Part shown: in pieces, positions 38,472 through 50,006 of the stretch
Layout of the letters: each line of letters starts with the position of its first letter
How positions within the stretch are numbered: position 1 is the stretch's first letter
NCBI RefSeq assembly: GCF_028476545.1
Contig: NW_026731643.1
Location: 230,001 to 294,000 of the forward strand
Reading direction: 5' to 3'
DNA from: Physella acuta
Lineage: Eukaryota; Mollusca; Gastropoda; Physidae
Length of the DNA: 64,000 nucleotides
Notes under the pieces: model-generated
What the model was told of the DNA's origin: nothing
The model's input: only the letters and a program-made list of their open reading frames with translations
The model's database searches: none
Made by a program: the position numbers and the translations under genes

Positions 38472-39039
38472 AATAGGATTTTGTCAGTGTGGACGGAGGA
38501 GCTATTAAGAGGAGTTCGGTGAATGCGTATATGGAACTAGTCGGGATCGGTACCTTTAAAAAGGTTCAGGACTACTGCTTTGGCTTACAGTTAGTTCAGA
38601 ATGCTAAATTTTTATTTGTATTATCATAATGTCCGGTCATGATAAATATGTTCAGTTTTTTGTCCAGCGTTGAGTTCACCGCCCTTGTGTTTATCAACAC
38701 GATCAACATTGTCTGTGTTCACACACTGCACACCCTTGTAACATCATCAATTTTACAACGATCTGTCTATTTCATCAACACCACATCTCGATAATCCATA
38801 TCCGAGTAAACATCAGACATCTTTTTTTGTTTTCAGTAACGCCTTGTATCAATACTATTTTTTATTCAAATCAACTGTTCTCCCCCCCCCCCTCCCCACC
38901 CCCAAATTTAATTCGGTTAACACGTTTGATATTTGCCCCGACTGATTATTCAATTGATAACACGACAAAGGCCTGGCAATATTAACCTAACACGGGTGCC
39001 GTCCGGGATGACACCTAAATAAAAATGACACGAAAACTA

Positions 39040-39200
39040 AACAACACTGAAAAGTGATCACAACTGAACGTGATAGCACTCAAACGCGATGTCAGCAGAA
39101 CGTGATAGCACTCAAACGCGATGTCAGCCTAACCAGATGACACCAGAACGCGATGTCACCAGACCGAGGTGACACCAAAACGCGATAGCATCTGAACAAA
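39040..39200. repeat. Short minisatellite 'aacgcgatgtcaccaga'
   Basis: About seven 20-27-bp units with alternating 'gatagcactcaa' and 'gatgacacc' forms. Confidence 0.6.
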
Positions 39201-39398
39201 CGCACCAGGAACTAGTGGGAAAGATGGGGTCATCAGGAAATACAAATAACCACGTGTGTATTGTTTGGTGTGTCCAAATATGCAAGACATTTTTGTGTTG
39301 TGGTTGAGCTTTGAAAATTTAATATAGGGAGGACAAATAATTGATATCATATCACCAAGTGACAACGGTTATCCGTGTGCGTGTTTGTGTGTGTGTGT

Positions 39399-39640
39399 GT
39401 GCATTGTGTGTGTATGTGTGTACGTGTGTATTTGTAACGATTTTCAGAAGGTAATATTGCTAAGTTGTAACATTCAGAAACAGAGAGGATTGGTAGTGAA
39501 AGCAATCAGCAATAACTGTGTGTGCATTGTGTGTGTATGTGTGTACGTGTGTATTTGTAACGATTTTCAGAAGGTAATATTGCTAAGTTGTAACATGCAC
39601 ATTCAGAAACAGAGAGGAATGGTAGTGAAAGCAATAAGCA
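39399..39640. repeat. Tandem duplication of a ~120-bp segment
   Basis: 'cgattttcagaaggtaatattgctaagttgtaacat' with its (TG)n leader appears twice (about 39399-39515 and 39518-39640) with few changes. Confidence 0.8.
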
Positions 39641-39689
39641 ATATCTTTAATTTAATGTTATACAGCTCCAACACCCCTGGTAACGATTA

Positions 39690-39691
<2 letters not shown>

Positions 39692-39754
<63 letters not shown>
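39692..39754. repeat. (TA)n microsatellite, LTR element target
   Basis: TA runs up to the LTR; a further TA stretch follows the 3' LTR at 44126-44142. Confidence 0.95.
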
Positions 39755-39759
<5 letters not shown>

Positions 39760-41549
39760 GCTGGTACCAAATTGTTGATTCTTAAGTAAGCATGTTAGCT
39801 GGTATTATATTGTTTATTTTTAAGTAAAATGGTAACTTGGGTGCTTATTAAAGGGGTTTAGGTGACTATGACTAGTTACAGAAACCCAAGGGGTTAATCT
39901 AAGATATTGGGCATGAGCAGGCTAGGGGAAATCTAAAATTTAATTAAATGTTATCGGCTCACTCTGGTCGTTAAGGGCCACGAGCTCTATGCAGGTGCAT
40001 GAGTGGCACGTAATGCTGGGAAGACACCCGCGGTGATTTATGTCTAAAGTTGAGTTCGGACATGCCGCTGGACGTCTCGGTAGAATCATTACTCATGATC
40101 TCTGTTGTGGTCAGTTGTCAGGTGTGAAACGCGGCGGGAGTACCGCGTGGTCGTGCGTTAGCTCGAGCGGTGTATGACACGATCGTTAGCCCTGAGACAA
40201 CGTGAAGATCTATAGCGGTCAGTTATCGGGTGTGCAACGCATGGGCGCATAGTGACCGGTGTTATCTCGAATGTTGAGAGATGGTACGGAGCCCAACTCG
40301 GGTTCTATAGCTCTAGGGAGATGATAAGGGGGGCAAGACTAACCTATATATGAGGAAGGGTGACTATGTTGAGGTCTCTTTCTCACAGACACATAGCTGA
40401 GGCTAGACACGATGGTCTAGGCCTCGGATGGTGGCAGCCTTGAAGGCTGGCCACTAAGGCTGGATTATTGTCCCAGCCGATGTTTTGTTGCTGTACATAT
40501 GTGCTTCGTTCCAGATATTTACATATGTGACCTATGTTTATACATGTGGCCAATGTTGTACCAGTGGCCAAACGTCTGCCGGGTAGATATGTTGTTCGTT
40601 CCAGTGGCCATTATCTTTGTGGCCCGATGTTTGTACCAGTGGCCAAATGTTTTATTCCAGTGGCTGGAAATCTTCCTGCCGTGTAGATATGTTCTTCGTT
40701 CCAGTGGCCATTATCTTTGTGGCCCGATGTTTGTACAAGTGGCTCAATGTTTATTTCAGTGGCTGGAAATATCCCTGCCGCTTGAGTGTCGAGCTAGATT
40801 GTTGTGAGTACTGATGAGTATTCATAGATGGACTTTAACCATGTTTGATTAGTGGAATCAGAATTAGTGATGATAACATTTACCCGTGTGATTCTGGGAT
40901 TATATAACAGTGCAAGTAGTAAAGTTAGAACTAGAGACGATGACATTTACGTTTTTGATTTTGAGATTACATAGCAGTACAAGTGAAATTAGGACTAGGA
41001 AGAATAACTTTGACAAGTGTGATTCTGAGATTACATAAGCAGTGCAAGTATTTAAGTTAGGACTAGAGGAAATGACATTCATATGTATAAATTCTGAGTT
41101 GTGTAAATGTAGGTTTGCTATCCACACTTATATATGTGTTTTCTATGAATTAATGTCAGTAACTACTGTGAATAATTCCACATCGAAATGTAAGTTTGAT
41201 TATTTTTGTCTTTTTGACTTGTATTAGGAATTCAAGTGATGTTTTCTTGAATATGAAAGACTGGCCAGGTCTTATTTGTATTGTGTCTTTGCTTTTAACA
41301 TATAAACCTTTGTGACGTCAAACAAAGATAAATAAATGCATATTATGTGTGTTTACTATGTTTTATTTTTAGTTTAATATTGGTGTTGTATAGATGTTAA
41401 TTAGTTCTGCTCAGGTCTATTAGACCCCTTTGCCACCACACAAAGGTGCACGGATGAGTGAATAAGATCACCTCTTCGGTTTAAACTCCCCTAACATTTG
41501 GTGTCGGAAGTGGGAACGAAGAAATCTATTTCTCGACGAACCCCTAACA
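39755..41549 (+). repeat. 5' LTR of the non-autonomous LTR element
   Basis: Length 1795 bp. It contains TATATA near 40344, AATAAA at 41331-41336, and internal degenerate repeats built on 'ccagtggccattatctttg' around 40590-40770, which produce meaningless open frames. The 3' boundary is set by identity with the second copy. A second primer-binding-like block (TGGTGTCGGAAGTGGGA) sits 53 bp inside this boundary. Confidence 0.88.
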
Positions 41550-42330
41550 TTTGGTAGCAACGAGTGGGATCCGTGCTTGAGCAAACTAAATTAAGATTTT
41601 TTAAAATTGTTTTTTTATATATGTTGAGTATGTGTTGGTTTACCTCAGCATAATTTTTTTATGTGTATTCTTTTTTTATTTGCATTGTTAACTTTTGGAA
41701 CGTGTAGAATACGTTTAATTTACTGTAAGAATTTTTGTGTGATTACTGTTATTTTTGTGTGTTCCTGATGAACACATGGTGCTAATGTGACACTTTTTAT
41801 TAGCACTGACAGTACTATTTTTAGACCATTTTTAAGAAGAATTTGGGTAGCCAGTTAACATGCAACCTTTGTAAGTTTTAATGGTGTTGAACGTATAATT
41901 GGCAACTATGGTATTCGTTGAATAGTAAATATTGTGGATGAAACATGCTGTTACGTAATTTTATGACTGGGAAGACTTGGCTGATATTGGTACTGGATGT
42001 ACATTATCAGGCCTTGTGGTATAAAATTATGTGTGACTGACTGGTATTTATCTTTATTGATGGCCATTTATTTGTAGTCGAAAGGCGTGATTTGTCCATT
42101 TTGGTTAACTACCCTTTAAAGATAAGTACGTGTTTATACCTGGTTTCAGTAGTTGTTCATTTTTGAGACATTTCAGTATGCTCATTAATGTTTTTGCCTT
42201 CAGTGGCCTTTACTGTAAACTAGAGGTATGTGTTGTGTCAGTAGGTGAATAGTAAGGTAGAATGTTTATCCCAATTAGTTGCCATTGTTAAGTTGATTGC
42301 GGGGACGCAATCATTTTTGCGGGGGAAGCG
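41550..42330 (+). other. Interior of the LTR element: primer-binding and polypurine sites only
   Basis: The interior is 781 bp. TTTGGTAGCAACGAGTGGGA at the left edge could pair with the 3' end of a leucine-type tRNA (inferred from the AATCCCAC...CCA pattern). The right edge is GCGGGGGAAGCG. No gag or pol similarity was seen. Confidence 0.75.
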
Positions 42331-44125
42331 TGTTGGCTGGTACCAAATTGTTGATTCTTAAGTAAGCATGTTAGCTGGTATTATATTGTTTATTTTTAAG
42401 TAAAATGGTAACTTGGGTGCTTATTAAAGGGGTTTAGGTGACTATGACTAGTTACAGAAACCCAAGGGGTTAATCTAAGATATTGGGCATGAGCAGGCTA
42501 GGGGAAATCTAAAATTTAATTAAATGTTATCGGCTCACTCTGGTCGTTAAGGGCCACGAGCTCTATGCAGGTGCATGAGTGGCACGTAATGCTGGGAAGA
42601 CACCCGCGGTGATTTATGTCTAAAGTTGAGTTCGGACATGCCGCTGGACGTCTCGGTAGAATCATTACTCATGATCTCTGTTGTGGTCAGTTGTCAGGTG
42701 TGAAACGCGGCGGGAGTACCGCGTGGTCGTGCGTTAGCTCGAGCGGTGTATGACACGATCGTTAGCCCTGAGACAACGTGAAGATCTATAGCGGTCAGTT
42801 ATCGGGTGTGCAACGCATGGGCGCATAGTGACCGGTGTTATCTCGAATGTTGAGAGATGGTACGGAGCCCAACTCGGGTTCTATAGCTCTAGGGAGATGA
42901 TAAGGGGGGCAAGACTAACCTATATATGAGGAAGGGTGACTATGTTGAGGTCTCTTTCTCACAGACACATAGCTGAGGCTAGACACGATGGTCTAGGCCT
43001 CGGATGGTGGCAGCCTTGAAGGCTGGCCACTAAGGCTGGATTATTGTCCCAGCCGATGTTTTGTTGCTGTACATATGTGCTTCGTTCCAGATATTTACAT
43101 ATGTGACCTATGTTTATACATGTGGCCAATGTTGTACCAGTGGCCAAACGTCTGCCGGGTAGATATGTTGTTCGTTCCAGTGGCCATTATCTTTGTGGCC
43201 CGATGTTTGTACCAGTGGCCAAATGTTTTATTCCAGTGGCTGGAAATCTTCCTGCCGTGTAGATATGTTCTTCGTTCCAGTGGCCATTATCTTTGTGGCC
43301 CGATGTTTGTACAAGTGGCTCAATGTTTATTTCAGTGGCTGGAAATATCCCTGCCGCTTGAGTGTCGAGCTAGATTGTTGTGAGTACTGATGAGTATTCA
43401 TAGATGGACTTTAACCATGTTTGATTAGTGGAATCAGAATTAGTGATGATAACATTTACCCGTGTGATTCTGGGATTATATAACAGTGCAAGTAGTAAAG
43501 TTAGAACTAGAGACGATGACATTTACGTTTTTGATTTTGAGATTACATAGCAGTACAAGTGAAATTAGGACTAGGAAGAATAACTTTGACAAGTGTGATT
43601 CTGAGATTACATAAGCAGTGCAAGTATTTAAGTTAGGACTAGAGGAAATGACATTCATATGTATAAATTCTGAGTTGTGTAAATGTAGGTTTGCTATCCA
43701 CACTTATATATGTGTTTTCTATGAATTAATGTCAGTAACTACTGTGAATAATTCCACATCGAAATGTAAGTTTGATTATTTTTGTCTTTTTGACTTGTAT
43801 TAGAAATTCAAGTGATGTTTTCTTGAATATGAAAGACTGGCCAGGTCTTATTTGTATTGTGTCTTTGCTTTTAACATATAAACCTTTGTGACGTCAAACA
43901 AAGATAAATAAATGCATATTATGTGTGTTTACTATGTTTTATTTTTAGTTTAATATTGGTGTTGTATAGATGTTAATTAGTTCTGCTCAGGTCTATTAGA
44001 CCCCTTTGCCACCACACAAAGGTGCACGGATGAGTGAATAAGATCACCTCTTCGGTTTAAACTCCCCTAACATTTGGTGTCGGAAGTGGGATATAAGATA
44101 TTTATTTCTCGACGAACCCCTAACA
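42331..44125 (+). repeat. 3' LTR of the non-autonomous LTR element
   Basis: Same length and order as the 5' LTR, offset by 2576 bases; AATAAA lies at 43907-43912. It is followed directly by a (TA)n tract. Confidence 0.88.
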
Positions 44126-44479
44126 TATATATATATATATATAGGTTTTTTTAACTTGTCAGTACACATAGATTATATATAATTGCGAATTGGAATCTTA
44201 TGTAATAAAAATGAGATATTGTTGATATAGGTTTATGTATAAACCTAAACGACATTATGCTTTGTAAAACAATGATTGATTCTGATTGCCCTGAACATGT
44301 TGTGTATTGAAATATGCGAAGACCTTCATCCAAGCGGAATAGAGATATGCTTAACAGGGCTGTCGTTATACGTAAGTGGAAATTAGCTGTCAACGTCATT
44401 TTTAGGCTGCAACGCTGAATTTGATTATCTTGTCACCTGTCAAATGTTATTGTATATATGTTTTATTTCGTTTTCTCCA

Positions 44480-44940
44480 TCGTCATCAACATCGTCATTA
44501 GCATAAACATAATCATCATCAAACATTGCTAGTTTACCAATCACCTTCATTATCTACTTATTATCATCTTGTTCAGTGTTTTTTTCAGACATTTCTCTCC
44601 CGGGGGTACTTTTAATTTTCGGCCGGGGTAGGGGGGCTGACGAAAATTTACGGGGGGGGGGGGGGGGGGAGGGAGAGGCAGGGGGCGGTTATTTATCATT
44701 CTTTTCGTTACCTCACTAATTATAATTGTCAACAACAACCTAATAAACATAATTATCATTACTGTCGTCTTCAATATCATAATCGCTGTTAACATCACAA
44801 TCATAGTCGTCACTATCAACATCATCACTATTATCTTTAAGATAATCATCACACTATCAACAATGACTATCACTATTGTCAACATAATTACATCCTGATA
44901 CTAATTAGCCTATTTCCATTAGCATGACCATCAACATCAC
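44480..44940. repeat. Degenerate ATC/ATT trinucleotide-rich tract
   Basis: 'catcatcaacatcgtcat'-type sequence. The hydrophobic reverse frame across it is a by-product. Confidence 0.55.
44573..44690. repeat. MITE family 2 fragment, left end only
   Basis: cagtgtttttttcagac followed by G-rich blocks. The right terminus is absent; the surrounding sequence is a degenerate ATC/ATT repeat. Confidence 0.5.
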
Positions 44941-45426
44941 GTGTAATCCTAGAATCCTTTTGTTTTAAACGAGTGGTCAAAACAACAAAGTCTAAATAGA
45001 TTTTACTTATAATTGCAATAACTGAAAACAACGATCATAAATCAACATACATGTGGGGGGATATATTTTTTCGCAGTAGCTTAGTTCTAATCAAAGGGAT
45101 ATAACTCAGTAAAATAGTGGGTTTTTGTGATTATCTCAGTACATTCCCTTGCTACAAATGCTTCTCACTGAAGTGATACTTCAATAATTTTGATGCCTTT
45201 ATATAACATAATATAAATCTGTTGAAAAAAAATATTTGTTGCGCAGTGGGCTAAATTAGTTCTTGTTCAAAGCGATATAACACAGTTTTAAAAAAATTGT
45301 TGTTTTTTTTAAAGATTCCCCCAGTACATTCCCTTACTACCAATACTTCTTCCTGGTACTGATATTTCAGTAATTATAAGAAAGACCTACAATACAGATT
45401 ATGTAGGTGCCTTTATATAACTTTTT

Positions 45427-45530
<104 letters not shown>

Positions 45531-45782
45531 CATACACGTTTATTCGTTTATACCTCTAGTTTCTAATGTCTTAAGCTTATTGTGAACTTTAAACTTGTAA
45601 ACTAACCAACTGGCCAGTTCCAAAAATACTACTTGAAAGAGGAAACATAATTATGATATTTTCCTGAAAAAATACATTAATCCGGTCTGATAACCTTCCT
45701 GCTATTGACATATGTTGATTTGTGGAGTAGACAAGCTTTTCCAATGCGAGACATTTTCAAAAATAAATTGTCATTAAAAAAA

Positions 45783-45785
<3 letters not shown>

Positions 45786-45877
<92 letters not shown>
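45786..45877. repeat. Poly(A)/(TA)n tract, Helitron array target
   Basis: An A run followed by TA directly before Helitron copy 1. Confidence 0.95.
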
Positions 45878-45880
<3 letters not shown>

Positions 45881-46911
45881 AATATATAAAGCTCAATTCT
45901 GTAACGCATTTGTTTGTCGTTGGCATTTCTACGGATTTAAGTGTTAGATCAATTATCGTGCGCAGTTGTCTAAATTTATGAGTTAAAAAATTACTATTAA
46001 AAGTGTTGGGAAATCATTTTCATTTTTCAAATTATAGTAATAATTGTCGGCATGTTCATTAAACACAAGTTTTAAAAAAATATCATCTTTTACAAAAATT
46101 CTAATTATGTTTTTATTTAGTCCTATAGCGCTTACTTCCCTTTGATAAATTAGGCAAAACACAATTACTTCCCTTTATGAAACCATTGCATTAGTTGAAA
46201 AGCATTTACTTTTTAATTACTTTGTTTTGGTGTTGGGAAAAAAATAATTACATAATTAGCGGGGATTGATCAAGTGCAAATGTTTTAGGTATTTTACGGA
46301 TTAGCTTGGAGTATTATAATTGTTCATTAAATTGAAACAGGCGCGTTCGTTTAAGTGAGTGCAAAAACTATGAATAAGTTGGGGTACTATAGTCGTTTAT
46401 TAAGCTAAAACAGGCGATTCTGCCCCGGGCGTTTATGTTCGCGTTAGTGTTTTCTTTGTGTTTAGGTGGGTTTGCGTTAGTGGTTGCGTTTTGATTTGGT
46501 TCGTTTTTGTTCTTTCTTTTTTCGTTTTTGTTTGTGTTTTTTTTTTGTTTGGGTTTGTATTTGTGTTTTTGGTTGGTTTTGCGTTTGGATTTGGTTTGTT
46601 TTTGTTTGCTTTTTCGTTGTTTTTTTTTTTTTGGTATTGGTGTTTGTGGTTGGGTTTGTTGTTAGGTTTTTGTTTTCGTTTGTTTTTTCTTTGTGTTTGT
46701 ATTGGTGTTTGTGGTTGGGTTTGTTGTTAGGTTTTTGTTTTCGTTTGTATTTCTAATTGTGTTAGCGTTATGTTTGCGTTTTGTTGTTTTGGTTGGTTGT
46801 GGTTTGGGTGGGCAATGCCGGGTTTATGATGATTACTAAACACACAGGTAATGGTCTTTAACAGAAAGGTTTTTCACAGAAGCCAGAGCAGGGCCTGGCC
46901 GGGACGGCTAG
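45878..46911 (+). mobile_element. Non-autonomous Helitron, array copy 1
   Basis: Begins TCTAATATATAAAGCTC and ends with the GC-rich ggcctggccgggacggCTAG. The A before TC is present, as expected for insertion between A and T. At 1034 bp it lacks much of the middle found in copies 2-4. It contains a 300-bp strand made almost only of G and T. It inserted into a (TA)n tract. Confidence 0.82.
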
Positions 46912-48453
46912 TCTAATATATAAAGCTCAGTTCTGTAACGTGTGGCAAAAAAAAGTTTGTCGTTGACACTTCTACGGATTTAAGTGTTAGATTTTTTATC
47001 GTGCTCATAGTCTAAATTTACGAGTCAAAAAATTACCATTGAAAGTATTTAAAAACAATTTTCATTCCATTTACTTAGAAGAATAATTTTCAATTATGAA
47101 CGCGACATAAAATGTTTAAAAAGTGTATCGACGTTTATAAAATTTCTAAAATTGTGTCGGAAATGTATTGACTGCACAGTTACTTCCCTTTAATGAAAAA
47201 TAAATCCTTAAGAAGAAAGAATTTACATTTTATTACTTTGTTTTTGGTGTTAAGAAAAAAAATAATAATTACATAATTAGCGGGGATTGATTAAGTGCAA
47301 TGTCGTTAGGTATTTTTAACACTGCCTTTTATTTACTCTATACACTGAACATACTGTTCAATAATTTTATTTTTTTTTAAAATCAATAACGTTTAATAAG
47401 CCAGGTCCTACAAATCCTATACGTTTATTTCTTTCCATTTACGGATAAGCTTGGAGTATTATCATTTTTGTTCACTAAATTGAAACAGGCGCGTCCGCCG
47501 GCGCCCTTGCACGGTTCGATTTGGCACCCTGGGCTATCATGTGAGCGCTATGCTGCATAGTTTTGTTTTTAACAGTGCGATAGACTATGGGTAAGAAAGG
47601 TTACTATAGTCTTTAAGTGAATCAAATCCGGGCGTCCTCCGGCACCCCGACAGGGTGCTATTTGGCGCCCCGGGCCTTCCGGTGTACGCTATGGTATCTA
47701 CGTTCGCGTGAGTTCAAAAGACTATGAATAAGTTATGCACTATAGTCGTTTACTAAGTTGAATCAGGCGGTGACGTCATGGTGCGTCCTCTGGCGCCCAG
47801 ACAGGGTGCTTTTTGGGGTCCCGGGCCTCCCGTGTTCGGTTTCGCGCCTACGTTCATTAAAGTGAGTGCAAAAGACTATGAATAAGTTGGGGTACTATAG
47901 TCGTTTATTAAGTTGAAGTAGGCGATTCAGCCCCGTGAGCACTTTGCGTTTATATTCGCGTTAGTGTTTTCTTTGTGTTTAGGTTGGGTTTGCGTTAGTG
48001 GTTGCGTTTTGATTTGGTTCGTTTTTGTTCTTTCTTTTTTCGTTTTCGTTTGTGTTTTATTTTCATTGGGTTTGTGTTTGTATTTGTGTTTGAGGTTGGT
48101 TTTGCGTTTGGATTTGGTTTGTTTTCGTTTGCTTTTTCGTTTGTTTTTTTTCTTTGGGTTTGTGTTTGTGTTTGTGGTTGGTTTTGTGTTTGGATTTGGT
48201 TTGTTTTCGTTTGCTTTTTTTTTTGTGTTCGTATTGGTGTTTGTGGTTGTGGTTGGTTTGTTGTAAGTTTTTGTTTTCGTTTGTATTTGTAATTGTGTTA
48301 GCGTTATGTTTGCGTTTTGTTGTTTTGGTTTTGGTTGGTTGTGGTTTGGGTGGGCAATGCCGGGTTTATGATGATTACTAAACACACAGGTGATGGTCTT
48401 TAACAGAAGGGTTTTTCACAGAAGCCAGAGCAGGGCCTAGCCGGGACGGCTAG
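46912..48453 (+). mobile_element. Non-autonomous Helitron, array copy 2
   Basis: Directly abuts copy 1 (CTAG|TCTAAT). Length 1542 bp with the same termini. The middle has about three 140-bp modules, each with GACTAT...ATAGTC and a GC-rich 'gcaccccgacagggtgc'-like hairpin, followed by the G/T-only tract. No Rep/Hel frame, so it depended on an autonomous relative. Confidence 0.85.
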
Positions 48454-50006
48454 TCTAATATATAAAGCTCAGTTCTGTAACGTTTGGCAAAAAAGTTTGT
48501 CGTTGACACTTCTACGGATTTAAGTGTTAGATTTTTTATCGTGCTCATAGTCTAAATTTACGAGTCAAGAAATTACCATTGAAAGTCTTTAAAAACAATT
48601 TTCATTCTATTTACTTAGAAGAATAATTTTCAATTATGAACACGACATAAAATTTTTAAAAAGTGTATCGACGTTTATAAAATTTCTATAATTGTGTCGG
48701 AAATGTATTGACTGCACAGTTACTTCCCTTTAATAAACAAAAAATTCTTAAGAAGAAAGAATTTACATTTTATTACTTTGTTTTTGGTGTTAAGAAAAAA
48801 AAATAATTACATAAGTAGCGGGGATTGATTAAGTGCAATGTCGTTAGGTATTTTTAACACTGCCTTTTATTTATTCTATACACTGAACATACTGTTCAAT
48901 ATTTATTTTTTTTAAATCAATAACATTTAATAAGCCAGTTCCTACAAATCCTATATGTTTATTTCTTTCCATTTACGGATAAGCTTGGAGTATTATCATT
49001 TTTGTTCACTAAATTGAAACAGGCGCGTCCGCCGGCGCCCTTGCACGGTTCGATTTGGCACCCTGGGCTATCATGTGAGCGCTATGCTGCATAGTTTTGT
49101 TTTTAACAGTGCGATAGACTATGGGTAAGAAAGGTTACTATAGTCTTTAAGTGAATCAAATCCGGGCGTCCTCCGGCACCCCGACAGGGTGCTATTTGGC
49201 GCCCCGGGCCTTCCGGTGTACGCTATGGTATCTACGTTCGCGTGAGTTCCAAAGACTATGAATAAGTTATGTACTATAGTCGTTTACTAAGTTCAATCAG
49301 GCGGTGACGTCATGGTGCGTCCTCTGGCGCCCAGACAGTGTGCTATTTGGGGTCCCGGGCCTCCCGTGTTCGGTTTCGCGCCTACGTTCATTAAAGTGAG
49401 TGCAAAAGACTATGAATAAGTTGGGGTACTATAGTCGTTTATTAAGCTGAAACAGGCGATTCCGCCCCGGGCTAGACTCTGAGCACTGTGCGTTTATGTT
49501 CGCGTTAGTGTTTTCTTTGTGTTTAGGTTGGGTTTGCGTTAGTGGTTGCGTTTTGATTTTGTTCGTTTTTGTTCTTTCTTTTTTCGTTTTCGTTTGTGTT
49601 TTATTTTCTTTGCGTTTGTGTTTGTATTTGTGTTTGTGGTTGGTTTTGCGTTTGTATTTGGTTTGTTTTCGTTTGTTTTTTCGTTTGTGTTTTTTTCTTT
49701 GGGTTTGTGGTTGGTTTTGCATTTGGATTTGGTTTGTTTTCGTTTGCTTTTTCGTTTGTTTTTTTCTTTGTGTTCGTATTGGTGTTTGTGGTTGTGGTTG
49801 GGTTAGTTGTTAGGTTTTTGTTTTCGTTTGTATTTGTAATTGTGTTAGCGTTATGTTTGCGTTTTGTTGTTTTGGTTTTGGTTTGGGTGTGCAATGCCGG
49901 GTTTATGATGATAACTAAACACACAGGTAATGGTCTTTAACAGAAAGGTTTTTCACAGAAGCCAGAGCAGGGCCTGGCCAGAGCAGGGCCTGGCCGGGAC
50001 GGCTAG
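48454..50006 (+). mobile_element. Non-autonomous Helitron, array copy 3
   Basis: Length 1553 bp, head-to-tail with copy 2 and very similar to it. Near the 3' end the block agagcagggcctggcc is duplicated (49966-49997), so the terminal hairpin region is doubled before CTAG. Confidence 0.85.

Larger units (their letters stand above)
39755..44125. mobile_element. LTR retrotransposon, non-autonomous (no coding interior), young
   Basis: Two direct repeats of 1795 bp (39755-41549 and 42331-44125), each beginning TGTTGG and ending CTAACA, flank 781 bp with no open frame of note. The first LTR is followed by a primer-binding-like TGGTAGCAACGAGTGGGAT, and the second is preceded by a purine-rich GCGGGGGAAGCG. 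The element sits in a (TA)n tract, so the target duplication is ambiguous. The LTRs are nearly identical, with the few differences mostly in the last 53 bp, so insertion was recent. Family not assigned; the long LTRs and empty interior resemble LARD/TRIM-type non-autonomous elements. It must rely on proteins from another element. Confidence 0.9.

Noticed and set aside
40383-41227. Frames of 61-102 codons repeated at 42959-43803
   Set aside because: They lie in the LTRs and derive from short internal repeats; both copies simply mirror each other and no retroelement domain is present.
44550-44885. Hydrophobic 111-codon reverse frame
   Set aside because: It is translated from a degenerate ATC/ATT repeat plus MITE sequence.
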